Part shown: positions 39,087 through 47,305 of the stretch, in pieces
How positions within the stretch are numbered: position 1 is the stretch's first letter
How the letters are laid out: each line of letters begins with the position of its first letter
Source: Anaerolineae bacterium
GTDB taxonomy: Bacteria; Chloroflexota; Anaerolineae; Aggregatilineales; Aggregatilineaceae
Length of the DNA stretch: 64,000 bases
Reading direction: 5' to 3'
Assembly (NCBI GenBank): GCA_018432315.1
Contig: JAHDLB010000025.1
Location: forward strand, 186,001-250,000
The notes under the pieces: generated by a model
Seen by the model: only the letters and a program-made list of their open reading frames with translations
The model's database searches: none
What the model was told of the DNA's origin: nothing
Program-made: the position numbers and the translations under genes

Positions 39087-40016
39087 GTGCGAATTCTGAT
39101 TGACACCGACTGCGGCGTCGACGACGCCCAGGCGATCATGATGGCGCTGCGCCAGCCGGGCGCGACCGTGGAAGCCATCACCACCGTGACCGGCAACGCG
39201 CACGTGAAACACGTCAACCGCAACGTGCTGACCGTGCTGGACGTGATGGGCGCCGATGTCCCCGTCTTTCCCGGCGCGGACCAGCCGCTGGTGCCCGGCT
39301 ATTGGGAAGCCGAGGCCCGCGTGCATGGCGAGGATGGCCTGGGCGGGTACAAAAATCGGCCCGCCACCGCGCGCCAGCTCGAAGCCGAGCCCGCCGCCGC
39401 CGCGCTGGTGCGGCTCGCCAGCGAAGCGCCCGGCCAATACACGCTGGTCGCGCTCGGCCCGCTGACGAACGTCGCGCTGGCCTGCCGGCTGGACTCGCTC
39501 TTCCCCGACAAGATCCGCCAACTGGTGTTCATGGGCGGCACCATCTCGGCGCTCGGCAACACCCGGAACGTCACCGCCGAGTTCAACGCCTACTGCGATC
39601 CCGAAGCCGCCGAGATCGTGCTGGACGCCTTCGCGCAGGCCACCATGCTCTCGTGGGAGACGACGCTCAAGCACCCGTTCACCTGGGAGCAGTACGACGC
39701 GCTGGCCGCCACCGACACACCCGCCGGGCGGTTCTTCCGCGACACGACGATCACCACCGTCGATTATTTGCGCCAGTTCCGGCAGGTGCCCGGCTACCTG
39801 CTGCCCGATCCACTGGCGATGGCGATCACGCTGCGGCCCGAGCTGGTCCGTGAGAGCGCCATGCATTACGCGCGCGTCGAGCTGCAGGGCCGGGCCACGC
39901 GCGGCCAGACCGTGATCGACTACATGGGCTTGCTGGAGCGCGAGCCGAACGTCAGCATCGTGACCGGCCTGGACACCGCCGGGGTCTACGCGCTGTACCA
40001 GCAGATGCTGGCCTGA
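39087..40016 (+). CDS. Nucleoside hydrolase (IunH-like) 3
   Basis: 309 residues from GTG 39087. ILIDTDCGVDDAQAIMMAL is the calcium motif, VHGEDGLGGYKNRPA is the GxxGLGG block, and LVALGPLTNVALACRL and LVFMGGTISALGNTRNVTAEFN follow. CDPEAAEIVLDA and PDPLAMAITL complete the family pattern. This is the third such enzyme in 12 kb and the only one transcribed rightward. It is followed after 10 bp by an M42 peptidase. Nucleosides, or an N-riboside with a peptide-like group, are possible substrates. Confidence 0.92.
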   Translation: MRILIDTDCGVDDAQAIMMALRQPGATVEAITTVTGNAHVKHVNRNVLTVLDVMGADVPVFPGADQPLVPGYWEAEARVHGEDGLGGYKNRPATARQLEAEPAAAALVRLASEAPGQYTLVALGPLTNVALACRLDSLFPDKIRQLVFMGGTISALGNTRNVTAEFNAYCDPEAAEIVLDAFAQATMLSWETTLKHPFTWEQYDALAATDTPAGRFFRDTTITTVDYLRQFRQVPGYLLPDPLAMAITLRPELVRESAMHYARVELQGRATRGQTVIDYMGLLEREPNVSIVTGLDTAGVYALYQQMLA

Positions 40017-40026
40017 GCCGTACCTC

Positions 40027-41079
40027 ATGGACCACGCCACCGGTGACCTCCGCGCCTTGCTCGACGAGCTGGTGCCCGCGCCGGGCCTGTCCGGGCACGA
40101 GACGGCGGGCATCGCGGGCAGCATGACCGGCGCGCTGCGCCCCGGCGCGAGCCACGTCTGGGCCGACCCGCTCGGCAACGTGATCGCGCGGTTTGGCCGC
40201 GAGGACGCGCCGCGCCGCACCGCCGTGCTGGCCCACATGGACACCGTCGGGTTCCTGGTCAAAACCGTCGAGGAAGGCGGCATCCTGCGCGCCGTGCCGG
40301 TCGGCGGCGTGAACGTCAAGGCGCTGCCGGGCGCCGCCGTGCGCGTCTTCACCGCGCAGGGAGCCATCCCCGGCACGATCGGCGTCCGGTCGCAGCACCT
40401 CGCCGCGCCGGGCGACGCCGCCGCCAGCCTGGACGATCTGTATATCCAGGTCGATCCGGCGGATGCGCCCCGGATCGCCATCACGGCGCCCGTCCTGTAC
40501 GCGCCGCAGATCGTGCCGCTGGGCGAGCGCCGGATCGCCGCGCCCTACCTGGACAACCGCGCCGGGTGCGCGGTGCTGGCCGCGTTGGCCCGCGCCCTGG
40601 ACGACCTGCCGGACGACCGGGCCGTCTACCTCGTCGCCACGGTGCAGGAAGAGACGACCTGCCTGGGCGCGCTGAGCGCGCTGCGCGGCGTCGCGCCGGA
40701 CCGGGCGCTGTTCATCGACGGCACGCTCGCCTACGACACGCCCGAAACGCGCGCGCAGGGCGCGGTGCGGCTGGGCGGCGGCCCGGTGCTGACGGCGTTT
40801 CTGTACACAAGCGGGCTCAACGGCTGGCATGCCCACCCCGGCTGGCGCGCCCACCTGGTACAGCAGTGCGCCGCCCACGGGATTCCCTGCCAGCAGGACG
40901 CGGTCCGCGGCCTGATGAGCGACGCCCGCGCCGCCGCGCAGTTGGGCATCCCCAGCGTCGTGGTTGGCCTGCCGATGCGCAGCAAGCACGCCCCGCTGGA
41001 AATGGTCGACCTGGCCGACATGGCGGGCGCGCTCAAGTTGATCGCCGCCGAACTGCGCGATCCGTATCCTCTGCTCTGA
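40027..41079 (+). CDS. M42-family metallopeptidase 1
   Basis: 350 residues, usual for M42 aminopeptidases. LVPAPGLSGHE is the family start, TAVLAHMDTVGFLVKTVEEGG the first metal site (AHxD), AAPYLDNRAGCAVLAALA the bridging Asp, VATVQEETTCLGA the Glu-Glu pair, and GLPMRSKHAPLEMVDLAD the last His. Metal-dependent removal of N-terminal residues from peptides is expected, though some relatives act on other acylated substrates. It is the second gene of the rightward three-gene operon. Confidence 0.85.
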   Translation: MDHATGDLRALLDELVPAPGLSGHETAGIAGSMTGALRPGASHVWADPLGNVIARFGREDAPRRTAVLAHMDTVGFLVKTVEEGGILRAVPVGGVNVKALPGAAVRVFTAQGAIPGTIGVRSQHLAAPGDAAASLDDLYIQVDPADAPRIAITAPVLYAPQIVPLGERRIAAPYLDNRAGCAVLAALARALDDLPDDRAVYLVATVQEETTCLGALSALRGVAPDRALFIDGTLAYDTPETRAQGAVRLGGGPVLTAFLYTSGLNGWHAHPGWRAHLVQQCAAHGIPCQQDAVRGLMSDARAAAQLGIPSVVVGLPMRSKHAPLEMVDLADMAGALKLIAAELRDPYPLL

Positions 41080-41090
41080 GGGAGAACACC

Positions 41091-42251
41091 ATGCCGTACC
41101 ATGCAATTGCGACCGCCGTCCCCGGCCTGGAAGACCGCCTGAAACGGCTCCCGGCGCTGGCCGATCCCGACCGGCTGTGGGACGTGCTCCGGCGGCTGTT
41201 GGCGGCCCACGCGCCATCCGGCGGGGCGAACCTGCCCGGCGCCATCGGCGACGAGATCGCCGCGCTGGCCGGCGAGCTGGGCCTGGGCGACCGCGTGATC
41301 CCCGCGCTCGGCGCGACCGGCAACACCGCGCTCTGGCTCGGCGCGGAGCGGCCCCAGCCGGACGTGGTCGTCGCGGCGCACATGGATCGCCCTTCGTTCC
41401 GCGTGCAGGATCCAGACGACGGGACGCTGTTCGCCATCTGCGCCAACCGCTTCCCGCCGGGCGACTACCGCACCCCGGCCAAAGCGGTCCGGTTCGTGGA
41501 CGGGCGGCTGGTCGTCGGCGCGCAGGGGACGCTCGTCTCGCGCAAAGCGGGCGGGGAAGCGGCGCTCCGTTTCGAAGTGGGGCGGGGGACGCTGGCCTGG
41601 GAGGACACCGTGCTGATCGATGCGCCGCCCGCGCGCGACGGCGACCGCGTGACCGGCACCGGGTTGGACAACAGCCTGGGCGTGCTGGCCGCGCTGCTGG
41701 CGGCGAGCGCCCTGGGCGCGGACGAAGACGCGCTGCGCCGCGCGGACCGGCGCCTGCTGGTCGCCTTCACCGACCAGGAAGAAGGCCCGCCCGATGGGTT
41801 CTTCGGGCACGGGGCGGCGCGGCTGGCCCACGCGCTGCCGCCGCCGACCGTGGGCTGCGTCGTGGTGGACGCCCAGACCGCCGGGCCCGGCCTGGGCGTC
41901 GAGTTGGGGCGCGGCGCAGGGCACGGCACCGCGTCCGGCTGGGGGCGCGGCTCGATCGTGCCGCCCCACGTTCACGCGCTGGCGCGCGACCTGGCCGGCC
42001 AGATCAACGAGGCGCGGCCCGGCACCGTCCAGATGAACGCCGGCTACCTCTCGCGCAGCGACGACGTGATCCTGGGCCGCTGGAGCCGCGTGCTGGCATT
42101 GACCGGCCCGCCGATGACCGATCCGCACACCGGCCACGAAGCCGCCCGCCTGGGCGACATCCAGGCGAGCGCGTGGTGGCTGGCGCATTTCCTGGCCGCG
42201 GCCCTCAACCTGTCGCCGGAGATCGGGCAGCGCTACGCCCTGGGGCGCTAG
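41091..42251 (+). CDS. M42-like metallopeptidase 2, divergent
   Basis: 386 residues, starting 11 bp after peptidase 1 with GGGAGA before the ATG. LAAHAPSGGANLPGAI, VVAAHMDRPSFRV (metal His/Asp), VTGTGLDNSLGVLAALLA (bridging Asp), VAFTDQEEGPPDGFFGHGA (Glu-Glu) and PMTDPHTGHEAARLGDI (candidate last His) keep the M42 frame. Spacing and flanks differ from peptidase 1. The GPPDGFFG insertion after the Glu pair is unusual. It may use a different substrate. Co-transcription with a nucleoside hydrolase is the main functional hint. Confidence 0.75.
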   Translation: MPYHAIATAVPGLEDRLKRLPALADPDRLWDVLRRLLAAHAPSGGANLPGAIGDEIAALAGELGLGDRVIPALGATGNTALWLGAERPQPDVVVAAHMDRPSFRVQDPDDGTLFAICANRFPPGDYRTPAKAVRFVDGRLVVGAQGTLVSRKAGGEAALRFEVGRGTLAWEDTVLIDAPPARDGDRVTGTGLDNSLGVLAALLAASALGADEDALRRADRRLLVAFTDQEEGPPDGFFGHGAARLAHALPPPTVGCVVVDAQTAGPGLGVELGRGAGHGTASGWGRGSIVPPHVHALARDLAGQINEARPGTVQMNAGYLSRSDDVILGRWSRVLALTGPPMTDPHTGHEAARLGDIQASAWWLAHFLAAALNLSPEIGQRYALGR

Positions 42252-42258
42252 GGCGGCA

Positions 42259-43206
42259 TCACCGCGCGTCGATCAGCACGGCATCCGCCCACCAGTAGGG
42301 ATACAGGGCCCGCGTCCGAACATCGCCGAACCCGGCGGCGCGCAGGCCGTCCACCCAATCCTCGACCGGCCCTTCCCAGTTGGTGCGGTCCGCCGACCGG
42401 TCGAAGTAGCCGAACATGACCGGCATCAGGAATCCCTGCGCGACCAGCCCGCCATCGTCCGCGTATTCGGCCAGCCCCTGCTCGTAACGCGCCATCACGT
42501 GCCGCACGCGGTCCGGGTGGTACAGCTCGTCGAACAGCGGCACGTCGAACTCCGCGATCACCACGCGCCGCCCGTGATCGCGCAGCCAGCCGAAGATCGC
42601 CGGGCGCTCGGCGGGTGGGATGGATTGCAGGCTCCAGGTCGCCTGGATCACGTCCCAGGTGGAGTCGCTGCCGGTCTGCATGAACGCCTGCAGCGTGGTG
42701 GGATACGCCTCGTAGCGAACGCCCCACCGGGCAAGCTCGGCGGTCGTGTGGGCGAGCATGGCCTCGGAGGGCTCGATCAGGCTCAGGCGGTGGATGTTCC
42801 CGGTCATCGCCGGGAGCAGGGCCAACCCGTCGCCCACGCCGATATCGAGCAGCGACAGCGTTTCGTACTGCTGGTATACCGTGTTGAGCGCCTCGCTGGC
42901 CGCCATGTACAGGCCGATGTTCCCGCCGCCGCGAATGAACGCCGCGAACGCTTCGCCGTCCACGTACACCCCGGCTTTGCCCTGTTCCACCACGCGCGCC
43001 AGATAGATCGCCGCCTGGAGGAGCACCGCGCTGCCCGGCTCCTGTTCGGCGGCGGCCCGCGCCGCCTCCGCCGCCCGTTCGAAATCGTCGTGGCCGAAGG
43101 CCAGCACCGCCCGGTAGAAGTGCGCGATCCCGGTCGTGGCCGGGCCGGTTCGCGCGGCGTCGTATCCCCCGTCGCAGAACAGTTCCCACAGTGTTTCGAG
43201 CGCCAT
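42259..43206 (-). CDS. SAM-dependent methyltransferase-like protein with helical N-terminal domain
   Basis: 315 residues from ATG 43206, with GAGG 5 bp before it; GTG 43212 is possible. Residues 1-90 are helix pairs (GIAHFYRAVLAFGHDDFERA, AAEQEPGSAVLLQAAIYLAR), TPR-like. LSLLDIGVGDGLALLPAM is the SAM-binding motif I, and IHRLSLIEPSEAML is motif II. WDVIQATWSLQSIPPAERPA and GRRVVIAEFDVP follow. The substrate is unknown. It lies downstream of the molybdenum hydroxylase genes but is separated by a hairpin. Confidence 0.78.
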   Translation of the reverse strand: MALETLWELFCDGGYDAARTGPATTGIAHFYRAVLAFGHDDFERAAEAARAAAEQEPGSAVLLQAAIYLARVVEQGKAGVYVDGEAFAAFIRGGGNIGLYMAASEALNTVYQQYETLSLLDIGVGDGLALLPAMTGNIHRLSLIEPSEAMLAHTTAELARWGVRYEAYPTTLQAFMQTGSDSTWDVIQATWSLQSIPPAERPAIFGWLRDHGRRVVIAEFDVPLFDELYHPDRVRHVMARYEQGLAEYADDGGLVAQGFLMPVMFGYFDRSADRTNWEGPVEDWVDGLRAAGFGDVRTRALYPYWWADAVLIDAR

Positions 43207-43268
43207 AGTCACCTCGCTGAATCCCGTTACGAGCCGGCAGCGGGCGCGCCACCGCCTATCAGAACAAA

Positions 43269-43298
43269 GGCCCGCGATCCGGACTGCGACCGCGGGCC
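43269..43298 (-). terminator. Terminator after the molybdenum hydroxylase operon
   Basis: GGCCCGCG / CGCGGGCC, a perfect 8-bp stem with a 14-base loop, followed on the minus strand by TTTGTTCT, 26 bp after the hydroxylase stop. Confidence 0.7.
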
Positions 43299-43323
43299 CT
43301 GTGGACTCATCCGATCGTCCGCG

Positions 43324-46131
43324 CTATTTTACATCGCTCCAGGTCGCCGTCACCTCGCGCGCGCCGGACTTGATCGCGCGCAGCAGGGCATCCTGATCGA
43401 CCGGGATGCGGAAGACGCGCAAGCCGGTGGCGTTGTAGATCGCGTTGGCGATGGCCGGCGTCGTGTTGATCGACGTGATCTCGCCGACGCCTTTCGCGCC
43501 GAACGGGCCATCCGCGGTGGGATGCTCCACCAGATGCGAGATCACTTCCGGCGTGTGCTTGATGCTGGGGATCTTGTAGCGGGCGAACAGGCCGCTCCAC
43601 GGCACGCCGTCCTCGATGATGTACTGCTCGGTCAGGCAGTTGCCCAGCCCCATCGAGATGCCGCCCTCGACCTGGCCTTCGAGCGCGCGCGGGTTGATGG
43701 CCCGCCCCACGTCGTTGGCCGCGATCACCTTCAGAACGTGCACCGCGCCCGTGTCCAGGTCCACCTCGACCAGCGCCGCCTGGGTCGCGTACGAGAACGC
43801 GAAGTGCATGTCGCCGCCGGTGCCCAGCGGCTGGGTGGCGGGCGCGTCGTAGGTGTAGCGCGACCTGGCTTCCATGCCCTGTTCGCGCATCCAGCCGACG
43901 ACCTCGCCGATCTCGATCGACGAGCCGTTGTAGCGCAGCTTGCCGCCCTCGAACCGGATCTCGTCCGGCGGGACGCTCATGTGCTCGGCGGCGACGGAGG
44001 CCAGCGCCTCGCGCATCACCACCGCCGCATGCCGCGCCGCGTTGCCGCTCACGTAGGTCTGGCGCGAGGCGGTCGTCGGGCCGCCATCCGGCGTCAGGTC
44101 CGTGTCGGAGAGCAGCACGCGCACCTGGTTCACCGGCAGGCCCAGCTCCTCGGCGGTGACCTGGGCCAGCACAGCGCTCAGCCCCTGCCCCATGTCCGCC
44201 GACGACGTCCGCACCTCGGCGATGGAGTTCTCGAAGACTTCGACCTCGGCCACCGCGCGATCGGGCGCGCCGCCGCCCAGGCCGGTGTTCTTGTAGGCGC
44301 AGGCGATGCCCCAGCCATAGGCTTTGCTGCCTTCGCGCCAGCCCCAGCGGAATGGGGCATCACCGGCGCGCATGTCGCCGTCGACGCGCTCGATCGTCTC
44401 CAGCAGGCCGACGCTCTCGCGCAGGAGCTGGCCGGTGGCGGTCGTCGCGCCGACGCGCTGCGCATTCTTCAGCCGGAATTCCATCGGGTCCATGCCGATG
44501 GCCTCGGCCACCAGGTCCATGTTCTGCTCGACGGCGAACGCCGACTGCGTGACGCCGAACCCGCGGAACGCGCCCGACGGCGGGTTGTTGGTGTACATCA
44601 CGTAGCAGTCGATCCTGGCGTTGGGCACCACGTAGGGCCCGGTCGCGTGCGTGGTGGCGCGGGTCATCACCTTGTCGGACAAACTGGCATACGCGCCGCC
44701 GTCGCCGTACAGTTCCGCCTGGACCGCCGTCAGGGTGCCGTCGCGCCTGGCGCCGGTCTTGATGCGGATGATCGTCGCGTGGCGTTTGGGGTGGAACAGC
44801 ATCGATTCCTGGCGGGTGTAGAGCATCTTGACCGGCTTGCCGGTCGTCTGGGCCAGCATCGCGACGTGAATCTGCCCGGCGATGTCTTCCTTGCCGCCGA
44901 ACCCACCGCCGATCAGCGTGCCCCGGACGCGAAGCTGGTCTTCGGGGATGCCCAGCACCCGCGCCGCCTGCCGCCGGTCCTCGTAGGGGATCTGCGAGCC
45001 GACGTAGACGGTCAGCTTGGGGTGCTCGTCGTCGAACCCCGCCGGGACGCCGATCGCGCATTCCGGCTCCATGAACATGTGCTCGATCGTCGGCGTGCGG
45101 TATTCGCGCTCGATCACCACGTCCGCCTCGGCAAAGCCCTGGTCGATGTCGCCATGCCGCACCTTGATGTGCTTGAGCAGGTTGCCGTCTTCGCGCTCCT
45201 CGTGGACTCGCGCGGCCTCGGGCGAGCGCGCGAATTCGGGATCGCCCACCACCGGCAGCGGCTCGTACTCGACCTCGATCAGCCCCAGCGCCTCGGCGGC
45301 GATGTCGGCTGTCTCGGCGGCGACGATGGCGACCGGGTCGCCCATGTAGCGCACTTTGTCGGCGGCCAGCGCGGGCCAGTCGGCATACACCAGGCCGTGA
45401 ATGTTCTCGCCGGGCACGTCCTCGTGAGTCAGCACGGCTTTGACGCCGGGCAGCGCTTCGGCCCGGCTGGTGTCGATCGACACGATCCGCGCGTGGGGAT
45501 AGGCTGCGCGCAGTGTGCGCCCGAACAGCATGCCGGGGAAGACGTAGTCGTCGGCGAAGCGGGCGTGCCCGGTCACCTTGTCGACCGCCTCCTGCGCCGC
45601 GACTGGCTGGCCGACCGCCTTGAGCGGCTCGACCGTCTTGACGGCCTTCCACGCCAGCGGTCCCTGGCCGCGCAGGTCGCTGGCTGCCGAGTGAATCGCG
45701 TTGAAAACGCTGGTATAGCCCGTGCAGCGGCAGTAGGTGTCCTTCAGGGCGACTTTGATCTCGTGATCGCTCGGGTCCGGGTTGTTGTCGAGCAGGGCCT
45801 TGGCCGTCATGATCAGGCCGGGCGTGCAAAAGCCGCACTGCACCGCGCCGTGATCGATGAACGCTTTTTGCAGGGCGTGCAGATCGCCGTTGTTCGCCAG
45901 CCCTTCGATCGTCGTGATCGACGCGCCCTGCGCTTTGAACGCCGGGTAGATACACGAATCGACCGGCACGCCGTTCACCAGCACCGTGCAGATGCCGCAT
46001 TCCGCTTCTTCGCAGCCGATTTTGGTCCCCGTCAGGCCCAGGTCGTAGCGCAGAAGCTGGGCCAGCGTGCGCGATTCGGGGATGTCCAGATCATAAGGTT
46101 GGTCGTTGACGGTAATGTTCAGTTTGCTCAT
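43324..46131 (-). CDS. Xanthine dehydrogenase-type hydroxylase: fused 2Fe-2S and molybdopterin subunit
   Basis: 935 residues. Residues 1-80 are a plant-type ferredoxin domain (Cys40, 45, 48, 60) and 85-150 a second 2Fe-2S domain (Cys99, 102, 134, 136). From about 165 comes the Mo-binding subunit: HARFADDYVFPGMLFGRTL, GGGFGGKEDIAGQIHVAM, NPPSGAFRGFGVTQS, DMGQGLSAVLAQ and PFGAKGVGEITS with the catalytic Glu. FeS-Mo fusion with a separate FAD protein is the arrangement of E. coli XdhD (YgfN) and YgfM rather than XdhABC. Purine hydroxylation (xanthine or hypoxanthine) is likely given the nucleoside genes nearby, but aldehyde or other heteroaromatic substrates are possible. Confidence 0.9.
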   Translation of the reverse strand: MSKLNITVNDQPYDLDIPESRTLAQLLRYDLGLTGTKIGCEEAECGICTVLVNGVPVDSCIYPAFKAQGASITTIEGLANNGDLHALQKAFIDHGAVQCGFCTPGLIMTAKALLDNNPDPSDHEIKVALKDTYCRCTGYTSVFNAIHSAASDLRGQGPLAWKAVKTVEPLKAVGQPVAAQEAVDKVTGHARFADDYVFPGMLFGRTLRAAYPHARIVSIDTSRAEALPGVKAVLTHEDVPGENIHGLVYADWPALAADKVRYMGDPVAIVAAETADIAAEALGLIEVEYEPLPVVGDPEFARSPEAARVHEEREDGNLLKHIKVRHGDIDQGFAEADVVIEREYRTPTIEHMFMEPECAIGVPAGFDDEHPKLTVYVGSQIPYEDRRQAARVLGIPEDQLRVRGTLIGGGFGGKEDIAGQIHVAMLAQTTGKPVKMLYTRQESMLFHPKRHATIIRIKTGARRDGTLTAVQAELYGDGGAYASLSDKVMTRATTHATGPYVVPNARIDCYVMYTNNPPSGAFRGFGVTQSAFAVEQNMDLVAEAIGMDPMEFRLKNAQRVGATTATGQLLRESVGLLETIERVDGDMRAGDAPFRWGWREGSKAYGWGIACAYKNTGLGGGAPDRAVAEVEVFENSIAEVRTSSADMGQGLSAVLAQVTAEELGLPVNQVRVLLSDTDLTPDGGPTTASRQTYVSGNAARHAAVVMREALASVAAEHMSVPPDEIRFEGGKLRYNGSSIEIGEVVGWMREQGMEARSRYTYDAPATQPLGTGGDMHFAFSYATQAALVEVDLDTGAVHVLKVIAANDVGRAINPRALEGQVEGGISMGLGNCLTEQYIIEDGVPWSGLFARYKIPSIKHTPEVISHLVEHPTADGPFGAKGVGEITSINTTPAIANAIYNATGLRVFRIPVDQDALLRAIKSGAREVTATWSDVK

Positions 46132-46145
46132 GATCGTATCCTCGC

Positions 46146-47060
46146 CTATTCCATTCCAACGCCTTCAGGGACCGCCTGCCCGGTGCGGGCACGTTCTGCG
46201 GCCAGCGGCAGCACGCGCCGCAACAATACGTCTGCCATTTCCTGGCGATATTCCGCCGTGGCCCGGTATTTGCTGGTTCGCGGGCTGAGCGACTCGTGGG
46301 CCGCACCGACCGCCCGCTCGATCGCGGCCTCATCGACCGGCGCGCCGCGCAGCGCCTCCTCGACCGCCGTGGCGCGCGCCGGGACTTTCGCCACCGGCCC
46401 GATGCACACCCGCGCGTCCTCGCAGCGCTCGCCCGCCTCGTCGAGCCGCAGCCAGGCGGCGCAGCCCAGGATCGGCAGCGCGACGCCCTGCGGGCGCATG
46501 ATGCGCTTGAACGCCGTCGCTTCGCGCGGGCCGCACAGCCGCACGCGGAACTGGACCAGGATGTCGCGCGTGGGGTCGAGCAGCGACACGCCGGGGCCGA
46601 GGAACAGCTCGCCGATGGGCAGCCAGCGGCGCTCGCCCTGGTGGACGACCTCGACCTCGGCGTCGAGCGCCACCAGCGAGGTCGTGCCGTCGCCGGCGGG
46701 CAGCGCGTGGGCCACGTTGCCGCCCAGGGTGCCGACGTTGCGCACCTGGGGCCCGCCCACCACGCCGCAGCTCTCCACCAGGCAGGTGGCGCGGCTGGCG
46801 AGGGTGTCCGACCCGACGATCTGCGAGTGCGTGACGCCCGCCCCGATCAGCAGCGTGTCACCGTCGAGCCGCATGGTGTTCAGCCCGTCGATGCACGTCA
46901 CGTCGATCAGCGCCTCCTGCGGCGGGACATGTCCGTGACGGATGTCCAGCAGCAGGTCGGTGCCACCGGCCACGATGCGCGCCCGCCCATCGTAAGACGC
47001 CAACAGGGCGAGCGCCTCATCAAGTGTGGATGGAGTATGGTAGTGTTTCCAAAGTGTCAT
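46146..47060 (-). CDS. FAD-binding subunit of the xanthine dehydrogenase-type hydroxylase
   Basis: 304 residues. HTPSTLDEALALLASYDGRA and RIVAGGTDLLLDIRHG form the first FAD loop. VGGPQVRNVGTLGGNVAHAL is the second (the NxGTxGGN block), with AGDGTTSLVALDAEVEV next. A C-terminal CO-dehydrogenase flavoprotein domain follows (SKYRATAEYRQEMADVLLRR). It passes electrons from the iron-sulfur clusters to NAD or another acceptor. It lies 14 bp upstream of the catalytic gene. The ATG has no clear Shine-Dalgarno sequence. Confidence 0.9.
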   Translation of the reverse strand: MTLWKHYHTPSTLDEALALLASYDGRARIVAGGTDLLLDIRHGHVPPQEALIDVTCIDGLNTMRLDGDTLLIGAGVTHSQIVGSDTLASRATCLVESCGVVGGPQVRNVGTLGGNVAHALPAGDGTTSLVALDAEVEVVHQGERRWLPIGELFLGPGVSLLDPTRDILVQFRVRLCGPREATAFKRIMRPQGVALPILGCAAWLRLDEAGERCEDARVCIGPVAKVPARATAVEEALRGAPVDEAAIERAVGAAHESLSPRTSKYRATAEYRQEMADVLLRRVLPLAAERARTGQAVPEGVGME

Positions 47061-47245
47061 GGAGAAAAGGTCCGTTTTTCGTTAACTGGTCCGGTATATG
47101 ACGGCTGCAAGCACTTTTCGGTGGGCGAGGGTGCCCAACGCCGCTGTGCCCCAGGACACATACGACCCACAGCCGGAGGAATGTTCACTATTAAAATTAC
47201 CATAACATGCACCGCCGGGCAAGATGCCGGGGCGCCCAGAACGAA

Positions 47246-47278
47246 CATCCCCGCGCGGGAAGACCCGTCGCGGGGATG
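47246..47278 (-). terminator. Terminator-like hairpin after the four-PDZ gene
   Basis: CATCCCCGCG / CGCGGGGATG, a perfect 10-bp stem with a 13-base loop, followed on the minus strand by TTCGTTCTG. The rest of the 245-bp gap up to the FAD-subunit gene is AT-richer than average and shows no further feature that I can support. Confidence 0.65.
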
Positions 47279-47305
47279 CCAGCTTGAGCCGGGTAGCGGC
47301 AGGGA

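Noticed and set aside
42499-46938. Open frame of 1479 codons on the plus strand
   Set aside because: It runs antisense to the methyltransferase and the molybdenum hydroxylase genes, which have unmistakable family motifs. Its product is Arg/His/Gln/Val-rich with no domain, as expected for a GC-rich antisense shadow.
47081-47220. Possible promoter of the FAD-subunit gene in AT-rich sequence
   Set aside because: No pair of boxes with 16-18 bp spacing could be found, so none is claimed.
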